Shown: in pieces, positions 6,671 through 14,613 of the stretch
Numbering within the stretch: the stretch's first letter is position 1
Layout: each line of letters begins with the position of its first letter
Notes under the pieces: generated by a model
Told to the model about the DNA's origin: nothing
Database searches by the model: none
The model's input: only the letters and a program-made list of their open reading frames with translations
Position numbers and translations under genes: made by a program
NCBI GenBank assembly: GCA_964573885.1
Contig: CAZNLL010000020.1
Coordinates: 1-38,858 of the forward strand
Length of the DNA: 38,858 nucleotides
Source of the DNA: CAZNLL01 sp964573885
GTDB lineage: Bacteria; Desulfobacterota; DSM-4660; Desulfatiglandales; Desulfatiglandaceae
Direction of reading: 5' to 3'

Positions 6671-6795
6671 TGGTATCTTTCCTTATATCAATGAGTTAGA
6701 TGTTTTCCACCCTTTATACTGTTCCAATAGAGACAGTTCCCACCCCCTACGGGACAGGATAGAAATTTTCTTATTTTGAAAGGAGGTTCTAGCAA

Positions 6796-7086
6796 ATGGC
6801 CATTAAACCTTTAAACGACAGGGTGTTGGTCTTGAGGATCGAAGAGGATGAGAAGACCTCGGGCGGAATCATTATCCCGGATACAGCCAAGGAGAAGCCC
6901 CAAGAAGGCAAGGTGGCGGCGGTCGGGCCCGGAAAACGGGATGACAATGGAAAACGAATCCCTCTTCAGGTCAAAAAAAATGACCGGGTTCTCTTTGCCA
7001 AGTATTCGGGGACAGACATAACGATCGATGGTGTAGAGCATCTCATCATGCGGGAAGACGACATCCTCGGAATTGTCGAGAAATGA
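6796..7086 (+). CDS. groES: Co-chaperonin GroES
   Basis: A 96-residue full-length GroES: MAIKPLNDRVLVLRIEEDEK, mobile loop TSGGIIIPDTAKEKPQEG, and GVEHLIMREDDILGIVEK at the end. The heptameric lid of the GroEL cage, cytosolic. AAAGGAGG (6779-6786) precedes ATG 6796. It is 18 bases before groEL, the usual operon. Confidence 0.97.
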   Translation: MAIKPLNDRVLVLRIEEDEKTSGGIIIPDTAKEKPQEGKVAAVGPGKRDDNGKRIPLQVKKNDRVLFAKYSGTDITIDGVEHLIMREDDILGIVEK

Positions 7087-7104
7087 TCTAGGGAGGTTTG
7101 AGCG

Positions 7105-8727
7105 ATGGCAAAAAAGGAGATTAAATACAGTGGTGAAGCCCGTGAAAGGATGATGAAAGGTGTGGACACCTTGGCCAACGCCGTAAAGGTCACCCTGGGG
7201 CCCAAGGGACGAAATGTCCTGCTTGAAAAGTCATGGGGCTCTCCCACAACCACCAAGGACGGTGTTACCGTGGCCAAGGAGATCGATCTGGAAGACAAAT
7301 TTGAAAACATGGGCGCCCAGATGGTCAAGGAAGTGGCTTCAAAGACATCTGATGTCGCCGGCGACGGTACCACCACGGCCACCATACTTGCCCAGGCCAT
7401 TTACCGTGAGGGCTCCAAGCTGGTGGCGGCGGGTTCCAACCCCATGTCCATCAAGCGCGGGATTGACAAAGCGGTTCAGGCCACCGTGGAAGAATTGAGG
7501 AAGCTCTCAAAACCCACCAAGGACAAGACGGAAATAGCCCAGGTGGGTACCGTTTCTGCAAACAATGACAAGACCATAGGCGATATCATCGCAGAGGCCA
7601 TGGAGAAGGTGGGCAAGGAAGGGGTCATCACGGTGGAAGAGGCCAAAAGCATGGAGACCAACTTGGAAATCGTGGAAGGCATGCAGTTTGACCGAGGCTA
7701 CCTGAGCCCCTATTTTGTCACGGATGCGGAAAAGATGGAGGGCCATTTAGAAGATCCCTATATCCTGCTCCATGAAAAGAAAATCAGCAACATGAAAGAC
7801 CTGGTTCCCATCCTGGAGCAGATCGCCAAATCGGGCAGGCCCCTGCTCCTCGTGGCAGAGGATGTGGAAGGCGAAGCCCTGGCCACCCTGGTGGTAAACA
7901 AGATCCGCGGGACCCTTCAATGCTGTGCCGTGAAGGCGCCGGGCTTTGGTGACCGCCGCAAGGCCATGCTGGAGGACATTGCGGTCCTGACCGGAGGCCA
8001 GGTGATCAGCGAAGACCTCGGGCTCAAGCTCGAAAACGTCACCCTCAATGACCTGGGGACCGCCAAGAAGATTACCGTGGACAAGGAGAATACCACCATT
8101 GTTGACGGCGGCGGCAGCAGGAGTGCCCTGGAAGGCCGGGTGAAGCAGATCAGGGCCCAGATCGACGAGACCACCAGCGATTATGACCGGGAGAAGCTTC
8201 AGGAGCGTCTGGCCAAGCTCATCGGCGGCGTGGCCGTTATTAACGTGGGTGCCGCCACCGAAGCGGAGATGAAGGAGAAAAAAGCCAGGGTGGAAGATGC
8301 TCTTAACGCCACCCGGGCGGCGGTGGAAGAGGGTATTGTGCCCGGAGGTGGTGTGGCCCTGGTCCGCGCCATAAAGGCCCTCGAAAAGCTAAAATTGGAA
8401 GGGGAAGAGGGGTTGGGCGTTAACCTGATCAAGCGGGCCCTTGAGGAACCTGTGAGACAGATCGCCAATAACGCAGGCTTCGAGGGGTCGGTGGTGGTTC
8501 AGAAGGTCATGGCCGAAAAGGGGGATTACGGCTTCAATGCCGAGACCGGCGAGTATGAAGACCTGGTCAAGGCCGGGATCATCGACCCCACCAAGGTCAC
8601 CCGGTTCGCCCTTCAGAACGCCGCCTCCGTGGCCGGGCTCCTGATGACCACAGAGGCCATGGTGGCCGAAAAACCGGAGAAGAAACAGCAGGCATCCCCG
8701 CAGATGTCCCCCGAGGACATGTACTAA
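7105..8727 (+). CDS. groEL: Chaperonin GroEL
   Basis: 540 residues, full length. Landmarks are TLGPKGRNVLLEKSWG, the ATP-binding VAGDGTTTATILAQAI, IEDALNATRAAVEEGIVPGG-like VEDALNATRAAVEEGIVPGG, and GIIDPTKVTRFALQNAASVA. The ATP-driven folding chamber working with GroES. The tail ends QMSPEDMY and lacks the GGM repeats common at GroEL C-termini, with a short Lys/Gln/Pro linker instead. GAGGTTTGAG gives the ribosome site. A GC-rich hairpin follows the stop. Confidence 0.97.
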   Translation: MAKKEIKYSGEARERMMKGVDTLANAVKVTLGPKGRNVLLEKSWGSPTTTKDGVTVAKEIDLEDKFENMGAQMVKEVASKTSDVAGDGTTTATILAQAIYREGSKLVAAGSNPMSIKRGIDKAVQATVEELRKLSKPTKDKTEIAQVGTVSANNDKTIGDIIAEAMEKVGKEGVITVEEAKSMETNLEIVEGMQFDRGYLSPYFVTDAEKMEGHLEDPYILLHEKKISNMKDLVPILEQIAKSGRPLLLVAEDVEGEALATLVVNKIRGTLQCCAVKAPGFGDRRKAMLEDIAVLTGGQVISEDLGLKLENVTLNDLGTAKKITVDKENTTIVDGGGSRSALEGRVKQIRAQIDETTSDYDREKLQERLAKLIGGVAVINVGAATEAEMKEKKARVEDALNATRAAVEEGIVPGGGVALVRAIKALEKLKLEGEEGLGVNLIKRALEEPVRQIANNAGFEGSVVVQKVMAEKGDYGFNAETGEYEDLVKAGIIDPTKVTRFALQNAASVAGLLMTTEAMVAEKPEKKQQASPQMSPEDMY

Positions 8728-8745
8728 AAACCAAAAACACCCATC

Positions 8746-8774
8746 GCCCGGGCAGGGGTAATCCCTGTCCGGGC
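8746..8774 (+). terminator. Hairpin after groEL
   Basis: GCCCGGGCAGGG (8746-8757) pairs with CCCTGTCCGGGC (8763-8774) with one G-U, around a 5-base loop. The following TCGTTCTTAT is only moderately T-rich, so termination may be partial and the next gene may receive read-through. Confidence 0.6.
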
Positions 8775-8831
8775 TCGTTCTTATCTTGGCCGGGTCCCGC
8801 GCCTCTCCTGTAAGCCCATGAGAAATTCCCA

Positions 8832-9197
8832 ATGTCTGAGAACAGCAATCATACCGCTTTAAAGGCCGAAATCGAGCAAGGGCGTTTTGTGAGGGCGGCC
8901 CTCCTGGCCGCACAGCACGGTTTGCCCGAAGACGAGCTCCAGGAACTGCGTTGCAAGGCCATCGGCCAAATTTCCGTGGTTTACAGAAATCCCCATGGGG
9001 CAAAGGCCCTCGCCCGGAAGTACGGGTTTACCCGGGAAGCGGTAAAAGAGGTTTTAGAGGCGTTCGTGGATGAAATGAAAAAGGAAGACGACACAAAGCC
9101 CCTTGAGCCTTGTTACGATTGCAGCACAGGCAGATATCTCTCCTTTGAAGAGTGGATGGATCATTACCTGAAAACCTGGAACAAACTCCCGGAGTAG
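8832..9197 (+). CDS. Unknown small protein downstream of groEL
   Basis: 121 residues that I do not recognise. Residues ~1-45 are helical. A helix-turn-helix-like stretch follows (HGAKALARKYGFTREAVKEV). The last third holds a C-x-x-C pair (PCYDCSTGRYLSFEEWMDHY), in a context similar to a small metal or redox site. No clear Shine-Dalgarno precedes ATG 8832. It is 105 bases after groEL behind a weak hairpin. Codon use resembles the neighbours, so it is probably a real gene. A role tied to the chaperonin is possible only by position. Confidence 0.6.
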   Translation: MSENSNHTALKAEIEQGRFVRAALLAAQHGLPEDELQELRCKAIGQISVVYRNPHGAKALARKYGFTREAVKEVLEAFVDEMKKEDDTKPLEPCYDCSTGRYLSFEEWMDHYLKTWNKLPE

Positions 9198-9331
9198 CCC
9201 CTCCCATTCTGTGGGTGCTCCACCGGCATCCACCCTGGAAGTATTCTCATGGCCTCTGAATTTATTTGACCGCTTATCAGCAGGATGGTCACGTGTCCCT
9301 TTTTCTCCACTCTAGTGAGCTCATAGCCCAT
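9164..9331 (-). pseudogene. N-terminal stub of an enoyl-CoA hydratase (crotonase)
   Basis: ATG 9331 has a good ribosome site (GGAAGGAGA) and opens MGYELTRVEKKGHVTILLIS, the first two strands of a crotonase-fold enzyme. After roughly 20 codons the similarity is lost (GQINSEAMRILPGW onward) and the frame runs out at 9164 inside the neighbouring gene. The oxyanion-hole and catalytic regions are missing. It lies next to the acyl-CoA cluster, so an enoyl-CoA hydratase gene was probably once part of this cluster and has been deleted. The stub's start signals look intact. Confidence 0.5.
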
Positions 9332-9486
9332 AATCCGTCTCCTTCCAGACGACCCTCTTTGGTTGTATGTATGTGGTTGGATGCACACCTTTTCGGGAGA
9401 GGGATATTAGCCCAGGTTAAATGTGGGGTAAAGCCCGAATGGACCCACCCTTAAGGGTCGGCCAAGGGTGGGCGGCGCCGGCATGG

Positions 9487-10530
9487 CTACCGGCTCTCCG
9501 TCTCATATCGCTGGTGCTTTGGAAGGGGGCCTGAGCCCGGTCGATCCGCTGTGCCCAGGCAGAAACTCCACAGTTTGCGCCCTACGATCCGCTCCACCAT
9601 CCGTCCCAGGTCCAAGGTCTTTACGAGATCGATGCCCGTCTCTAGTCCGAAGGCGTCGAGCATGACCAGGAAGTCCTCCGTGGACACCAGTCCCGGTCTG
9701 CGTGACACCTCCTTGAGTCCGATAAGACCGGGGACGGGGACCCCGTCGACAAAATTGGCCGGCCACCCGCCCAGGCCGCCCAGGGTGGTCTCGAACCGGT
9801 TGACGCCCGCCTGTAGGGCGGCCAGGTAGCAGGCCAACCCCATACCCCTGGCGTCGTGGACATGAAAGATGTGCAGATTGGGATCGGGTTGCCTTTCAAA
9901 GACCCGTGTGAAATAGGCGGCCACCTGATGGGGAGCCGCCTCCCCCATGTGGTCCGGGTGTTCGATGTCATTCACCCCCATGTCCAGGAGCCGATCCATG
10001 AAGTCCAGGGCCCGGCCCACCAGGTCCACCTCCCCTTCCCGGGGATCAGGTGGGGAAAATATGCCTGTGAGAAACACGTTCACCTTCATATCCAGGGCGT
10101 GGGCCTGTTTAACGGTCTCGCCGATCCAGTTCCAGGTCTCGTCATAGGTCATGCCCATGACGGTCTTGTTGAATGTTTCACTGGCAGGCAGGATTCCCAT
10201 GAGGATCCGGTCGATACGGTACCCCTTCTCTCTGGCGGCCAGGGCCCTTTCCGTGGCCTTTTTACCGGTGGTGACATAAGAATAGGTGACGTCGTCCCGG
10301 TCCGGAAGCCCTTTGACGACCTCTTCCCAGTCCCTGAACTGGGGTTGAAACTTGGGCGGGGCAAAGGCCGAGACCTCCATCTGCTTGAAACCGGCGGAAA
10401 CCAACTGATGGATGATGTAGAGCTTTCCTTCGGCCGGGATCACCTTGCTCTCGGATTGGAAGCCGTCCCGGGGGGTCAGGTCGGCCAGGCTCACCTTTTT
10501 GGGCAGTCTCTCCATGATGTCCATGATCAT
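9487..10530 (-). CDS. HMG-CoA lyase-like DRE-TIM carboligase/lyase, divergent
   Basis: 347 residues from ATG 10530, chosen because GGAGG sits upstream; the longer frame to 10581 begins in a poor region. SLADLTPRDGFQSE (~14-27) holds the catalytic Arg21-Asp22 pair of the DRE-TIM family, and HIFHVHDARGMGLA has the metal-binding H-x-H. HMG-CoA lyases split an acyl-CoA such as 3-hydroxy-3-methylglutaryl-CoA into acetyl-CoA and a keto product. In those enzymes the mobile loop GGLGGCP carries the catalytic Cys; here it reads GGLGGWP (Trp256). The fold is clear but the reaction and substrate are uncertain. It is divergent from the MaoC-mutase operon and shares its intergenic region, so joint control is likely. 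Confidence 0.75.
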   Translation of the reverse strand: MIMDIMERLPKKVSLADLTPRDGFQSESKVIPAEGKLYIIHQLVSAGFKQMEVSAFAPPKFQPQFRDWEEVVKGLPDRDDVTYSYVTTGKKATERALAAREKGYRIDRILMGILPASETFNKTVMGMTYDETWNWIGETVKQAHALDMKVNVFLTGIFSPPDPREGEVDLVGRALDFMDRLLDMGVNDIEHPDHMGEAAPHQVAAYFTRVFERQPDPNLHIFHVHDARGMGLACYLAALQAGVNRFETTLGGLGGWPANFVDGVPVPGLIGLKEVSRRPGLVSTEDFLVMLDAFGLETGIDLVKTLDLGRMVERIVGRKLWSFCLGTADRPGSGPLPKHQRYETESR

Positions 10531-10678
10531 ATAAGCACCTCCGGGCAGGGAAAAATGTGGCCGTGGCCGGGGGCACGGCATGAAAAAATGTATGCAATAT
10601 ATTTTATCTTATTGTCAACAATTTTATAAAGGAGTATAAAAAAGAAATTATATCATGAATACTCGAGAGGAGATGGAC
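10531..10678. promoter_or_regulatory. Divergent promoter region of the acyl-CoA cluster
   Basis: About 150 bases separate the lyase gene and the first MaoC gene. The middle is strongly AT-rich (10590-10655) and contains TATATTTTATCTTATTGTC, with -10-like TATATT and TATAAA words on either strand. No clean promoter pair or palindrome can be fixed. Confidence 0.35.
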
Positions 10679-11116
10679 ATGGAAAAACCCGAGCTCGTTT
10701 TTTCCGACCTCGAAGGGGGCCGGGTATTTCGGTCCCTGTCCTACGCCGTCACCAGGGAACTTGTGGCGGCGTATGTAGACACTGTGGGAGACCGTAACCC
10801 CCTTTACCAGGACCCGGAGGCGGCCAAGGCCGCCGGGCTGGAGGCGAACATCGCCCCCCCTGGCCTTGCGGCCATCTATTCCCGTCTCTCCTACCTCCAA
10901 GACCACGCCATGCCCTCGGGAGGGGTCCTGGCCAAACAAGAGTTTGAATTCCACAGGCCCATCCCGGTGGGAGAAACTTTGACCGTCACGGCCTGTGTCT
11001 CGGAGAGCTATGTGGACAAAAAGGATCGGAAGCGGGTCAATTTCCAGATTGAAGCGGCAAATCAAAACGGGGATACCGTCACCCTGACCCGGCTTTATGC
11101 GATCTGGCCCAAGTAG
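10679..11116 (+). CDS. MaoC-like/FAS1-type dehydratase, non-catalytic partner
   Basis: 145 residues from ATG 10679, preceded by GAGGAG at a good distance; in-frame ATGs at 10655 and 10673 lack well-spaced ribosome sites. The protein has the hot-dog fold of the FAS1-like N-terminal dehydratase domain: TRELVAAYVDTVGDRNPLYQ, APPGLAAIYSRLSY, GGVLAKQEFEFHRPIPVGET. The position of the catalytic His in MaoC motifs is Tyr43 here (DRNPLY), so it is probably the structural partner of the next gene, as in two-subunit MaoC hydratases. It acts in hydration of enoyl-CoA or dehydration of hydroxyacyl-CoA. Confidence 0.75.
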   Translation: MEKPELVFSDLEGGRVFRSLSYAVTRELVAAYVDTVGDRNPLYQDPEAAKAAGLEANIAPPGLAAIYSRLSYLQDHAMPSGGVLAKQEFEFHRPIPVGETLTVTACVSESYVDKKDRKRVNFQIEAANQNGDTVTLTRLYAIWPK

Positions 11117-11148
11117 GTTTAGGGATGGACGACCAAAGAGGTGTCACC

Positions 11149-11565
11149 ATGATTCTAAAAAACGCAAAGGTGGGGGAGGCCCTGCCTCCCATTAAAAAAA
11201 AGATGGACCAGGAACGGATCATGGCCTGGGCTCAGATCAGCGGCGACTTCAACCGTCTCCATGTGGATCCGGCCTATGCCGCGGAAACACGTTTCAAAGG
11301 GACCATCGCCCACGGCCCCATGTCCCTGGCCTTTTTGAACCAGCTTATGATGGCCTGCTTTGGCGCCGGATGGGTGAAGGGCGGGAAACTCCTGGATGTC
11401 CGTTTTGTGGCGCCCATACGGCCGGGGGACACCATCCGGATCGGGGGGACCATCACCGCGGTCACCGAAAAAGACGGCGGCAAGGTAGTGGAATGCGACC
11501 TCTTTATTGAGAAAAAACAAGGGGAAAGGGCCGTCCTAGGCCGGGCGGTTATCCCGGTTCAATGA
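11149..11565 (+). CDS. MaoC-like (R)-enoyl-CoA hydratase, catalytic subunit
   Basis: 139 residues from ATG 11149, preceded by AGAGGTG; ATG 11125 in frame is possible and would add eight residues. The hydratase motif is intact: ISGDFNRLHVDPAYAAETRF with the Asp33/His38 dyad, then KGTIAHGPMSLAFL. The hot-dog fold continues to the C-terminus. With the preceding His-less protein it likely forms a heterodimer that adds water to a 2-enoyl-CoA. It lies 60 bases before a CoA-transferase gene in the same operon. MaoC pairs in this setting can act on branched or dicarboxylic enoyl-CoAs; the substrate here is unknown. Confidence 0.82.
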   Translation: MILKNAKVGEALPPIKKKMDQERIMAWAQISGDFNRLHVDPAYAAETRFKGTIAHGPMSLAFLNQLMMACFGAGWVKGGKLLDVRFVAPIRPGDTIRIGGTITAVTEKDGGKVVECDLFIEKKQGERAVLGRAVIPVQ

Positions 11566-11625
11566 GCAAAAAGGAAACGGCCGTCTTCTTGTGAGCACGG
11601 CCATAGAAGTGGAGACGCAGAAAAT

Positions 11626-12897
11626 ATGAAGGGTGGGAAAAAACATCAAAATGTATCCGCACGGGAGGCCGTGGGCCACATCAGGCCGGGCCAGCGCCTG
11701 GTTTTGCCCCTGTGCTGCGGCCTTCCTCAGGATATCATCGACGCATTGATCGCGGACAAGGACAGGCTCCGGGGGGTGGAAATCGTCAGCGGCCTGCAGA
11801 TCGCCTACCCCTTCCTGGAGGAGGGACTGGAACAGGCCTTTACCTATAGGACCTGGCAGTGCGCCCCGCCCATCCGGCACCTGCTCAAAAAGGGGACGGT
11901 GAAGTATATCCCCATGCGGCAGGGGGATGCAGTGAGGGTGTTTTCCCGGAAAGGCCCTTGGCCCGTGGATGGGGCACTCATTCAGGTGAGTCCCCCTGAC
12001 GATAAGGGCTTTTGCAGCCTCGGGGTATCCATCGGTCACACCCTGCCCCTGGCCCTGGAGGCGGAACTGATCATTGCCGAGGTGAACCCGCACATGCCGC
12101 GGGTACTGGGAAACAGCTTCATCCACCTCTCCCAGATCGACTATCTGGTGGAATCGGAGCGGGAACTCATGGAATACCCGTCCGCGGGCAAACCGGGAGA
12201 GAAAGAAATGGCCATCGGACGACACGCGGCCGGGCTCATCCCGGACGGGGCCACCCTCCAGATCGGCATCGGTGCCATCCCGGAAGCCATCCTGGACGGC
12301 CTTGTGAACAAGCAGGACCTGCGCTTCTTTGCCATGGGTGTGGACAAGATCCTCGACATGGTGGAAAAAGGCGTGGTCCTTCCCGGGGGAGAACCCAAGA
12401 TCCGGGTCACGGAAATCCTGGGTTCTAGAAAGCTCTTTGATTTTGTCCACGACAACCCCATGGTAGAGGGCCGGACCCTGCCCGAGACCATCAATCCGCG
12501 GGTCACGGGGCGGATCCCCAAATTCTGCTCCGTGGTCTCGGCCATAGAAGTGGACCTCACCGGGCAGGTCAATGCGGAGACCGTGAAGGGAAGGCAAATC
12601 AGCGCCATTGGGGGAAGCTTCGATTTTATTCAGGGGGCCCTCTTTTCTGAAGGGGGCTGTTCCATCCTGGCCCTCACCGCCACCACCCCGGACGAAAAGA
12701 TCTCCCGCATCGTTCCCCGGCTGGCGGCCGGATCGGCGGTGACCACACCCAGGCACTCCGTCCAGTACGTGGCCACCGAGTACGGCGTTGCGGAGATATG
12801 GGGGCGGTCCATGAAGGAGCGGGCCGAGGCCTTAATCGGGATCGCCCATCCCAAGTTTCAGGATGACCTTAAAAAGGAAGCCGCGGAATTGTTTTAG
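11626..12897 (+). CDS. Acetyl-CoA hydrolase/transferase family CoA-transferase
   Basis: 423 residues, the usual length of 4-hydroxybutyrate/butyrate-type CoA-transferases. The N-terminal domain includes SPPDDKGFCSLGVSIGHTLP and IAEVNPHMPRVLG. The C-terminal domain has ATLQIGIGAIPEAIL and the active site VVSAIEVDLTGQVNAE with the catalytic glutamate at residue 308, then GGSFDFIQGA and the end motif TEYGVAEIWG. It moves CoA from an acyl-CoA (often acetyl-CoA) to an organic acid, which would activate the substrate of the pathway without ATP. Gene order (MaoC pair upstream, mutase downstream, 18 bases away) supports one operon. The acid substrate cannot be read from sequence. Confidence 0.87.
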   Translation: MKGGKKHQNVSAREAVGHIRPGQRLVLPLCCGLPQDIIDALIADKDRLRGVEIVSGLQIAYPFLEEGLEQAFTYRTWQCAPPIRHLLKKGTVKYIPMRQGDAVRVFSRKGPWPVDGALIQVSPPDDKGFCSLGVSIGHTLPLALEAELIIAEVNPHMPRVLGNSFIHLSQIDYLVESERELMEYPSAGKPGEKEMAIGRHAAGLIPDGATLQIGIGAIPEAILDGLVNKQDLRFFAMGVDKILDMVEKGVVLPGGEPKIRVTEILGSRKLFDFVHDNPMVEGRTLPETINPRVTGRIPKFCSVVSAIEVDLTGQVNAETVKGRQISAIGGSFDFIQGALFSEGGCSILALTATTPDEKISRIVPRLAAGSAVTTPRHSVQYVATEYGVAEIWGRSMKERAEALIGIAHPKFQDDLKKEAAELF

Positions 12898-12915
12898 GCA
12901 GTCATGGGGGAACAA

Positions 12916-14568
12916 ATGAGCGATCTAAAAGACCTGGAGACAAGGCTGAAGGCATGGGAAGAGAAAAAAGATGTGGCCTCCCTGCCCGAGGCCGTAAGCG
13001 ACCTGAACGAGCCCCTCAAGGTGGTTTACACCCCCCTTGACACGGCCGGGATCGACTATATGGACAAGATCGGACTTCCGGGCGAATATCCCTATACCCG
13101 GGGCGTTTACCCGGGCATGTACCGGGTGCGGCCGTGGGCCATGCGCCTCTATTCAGGTTTCGGAACCGCGGAAGACACCAACAGGCGGTGGAAATTTCTC
13201 CTCGAAAAAGGCAACAACGGCGTGGCCTGCGCCTTTGATCTGCCCACCCAGATGGGTCTCGACTCCGACGACCCGGAGGCCGAAGATGAAGTGGGCCGGG
13301 TGGGGGTGTCCATTGACAGCCTGAGAGACATGGAGAACCTTTACAAGGATCTCCCCCTGGACCGGATTGTATCATCTTTCAATATTAATGCGCCGGCGGC
13401 GGTCATCCTGGCCATGTATGTGGCCCTGGGGGAACAACAAGGGGTGCCCCCGGAAAAACTGACCGGCACCCTGTCCAACGATATCCTGTGCGAATATGTC
13501 TCCCGGGGGATGTGGGTCTTTTCCGCGGAACCCGCCCTGAGGCTCACCACCGATGTGGTGGAATACTGTACCCGGCACATGCCCCGGTTTTATCCCTTTA
13601 ACATCAGGGGAATCATCATGCGGGAAGCGGGGGCCTCCATGGTGGATGAGGCGGCCTTTGCCTTCTCCAACGCCGTGGACTATATCCAGAGCGCCGTGGA
13701 GAGAGGACTGGGGGTGGACGAATTTGCCAGGCGGATCAGTTTCTTTTTTTCCACCGGGACCCAGATCTTTGAGGAGGCGGCCCGTTACCGGGCCGCGAGG
13801 AGGCTATGGGCCCGGATCATGAAAGAGCGTTTCAGCGCCAAAGACCCCGCCTCCATGCTTTTCCGGTTTACAGGGACGGTGGGGGGCAGTTTTTACCGCG
13901 CCCAGGAGCCCCAGAACAACCTGGTGAGAGGGGCCTACGGCCTTCTGAGTAACGTCCTGGGAGGGGTCCAGGGGATGCTCCACCCCGCCCTGGACGAGCC
14001 CTTTGCCATCCCCACGGAGGAGACGGCAAAGCTGGCCCTCAGGACCCAGCAGATATGCGCCTATGAAACGGGCGTCACCAAGGTGGTCGATCCCCTCGGG
14101 GGGTCCTATTACGTGGAGGCCTTGACGGACAAGCTGGAGCAGGACATAGAAAAGGGCATTCAGGTCATTGATGATATGGGGGGTGCGGTCACCGCCATTG
14201 AGAAGGGCGTTATGCAGAAGGCCATCGCCGATGAAGCCTACCGCGTGGCCATGGAAGAGAAGAGCGGAAAACGGGTGGTGGTCGGGGTCAACCGCTTCCA
14301 GAGTGAGTCCTCCCCCAGAAAGATGCAATATCACCGTTTCGACCCAGGAATGTTTGAAAGGCAGGTGGCCCGGACGCAGGAGGTGCGAGAGGAGAGAGAC
14401 AACCGGGCCGTTGCCGCGGCCCTGGACCGGCTTAAACGCGAGGCGGCCGGAGAAGAGAATCTCCTCCCCTGCCTGGTTGACGTGGTCAAGACCTACGCCA
14501 CCCTGGGTGAAATCATGAATGCCCTCAAGGAGGTTTTCGGGACATTCAAGGAACCCTTGTTGGTCTAG
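12916..14568 (+). CDS. B12-dependent acyl-CoA mutase, large subunit (atypical)
   Basis: 551 residues from ATG 12916 (GGGGGAA upstream; 12904 also possible). It is the TIM-barrel substrate domain of the methylmalonyl-CoA mutase family without the B12 domain: GFGTAEDTNRRWKFLLEKGN, ACAFDLPTQMG, FNINAPAAVILAMYVALGEQ, RAARRLWARIMKERF, VDPLGGSYYVE. The carboxylate-binding Tyr (LYSGFGTAEDTN) and the Arg after GTLSNDILCEYVSR appear kept. However the substrate loop SGYHIREAGA of methylmalonyl-CoA mutase reads RGIIMREAGA (231-240), so the Tyr243-His244 pair is Ile-Ile, and NAHN-x-FFEE reads STGTQIFEEA. It is therefore unlikely to be a plain methylmalonyl-CoA mutase. The B12-binding subunit follows 45 bases downstream. 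Confidence 0.85.
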   Translation: MSDLKDLETRLKAWEEKKDVASLPEAVSDLNEPLKVVYTPLDTAGIDYMDKIGLPGEYPYTRGVYPGMYRVRPWAMRLYSGFGTAEDTNRRWKFLLEKGNNGVACAFDLPTQMGLDSDDPEAEDEVGRVGVSIDSLRDMENLYKDLPLDRIVSSFNINAPAAVILAMYVALGEQQGVPPEKLTGTLSNDILCEYVSRGMWVFSAEPALRLTTDVVEYCTRHMPRFYPFNIRGIIMREAGASMVDEAAFAFSNAVDYIQSAVERGLGVDEFARRISFFFSTGTQIFEEAARYRAARRLWARIMKERFSAKDPASMLFRFTGTVGGSFYRAQEPQNNLVRGAYGLLSNVLGGVQGMLHPALDEPFAIPTEETAKLALRTQQICAYETGVTKVVDPLGGSYYVEALTDKLEQDIEKGIQVIDDMGGAVTAIEKGVMQKAIADEAYRVAMEEKSGKRVVVGVNRFQSESSPRKMQYHRFDPGMFERQVARTQEVREERDNRAVAAALDRLKREAAGEENLLPCLVDVVKTYATLGEIMNALKEVFGTFKEPLLV

Positions 14569-14613
14569 ATTATTTGTTCATGGTATCCATTGAATCCTGG
14601 GAAAGGGAATTGA

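Noticed and set aside
9443..9473. CCCACCCTT/AAGGGTGGG hairpin downstream of the lyase gene
   Set aside because: The 11-base loop and lack of a T run on the minus strand make it a poor terminator.
9856..10629. 257-codon plus-strand open frame antisense to the lyase gene
   Set aside because: The minus strand has DRE-TIM motifs; the plus-strand translation shows none.
11536..12756. 406-codon minus-strand open frame antisense to the CoA-transferase
   Set aside because: Opposite a protein with clear active-site motifs; its translation is low-complexity Gly/Asp/His/Pro of the kind produced by GC-rich third positions on the other strand.
12916..14568. Plain annotation as methylmalonyl-CoA mutase (mcmA)
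   Set aside because: The diagnostic Tyr-His pair and the second substrate loop are replaced, so the specific name would mislead.
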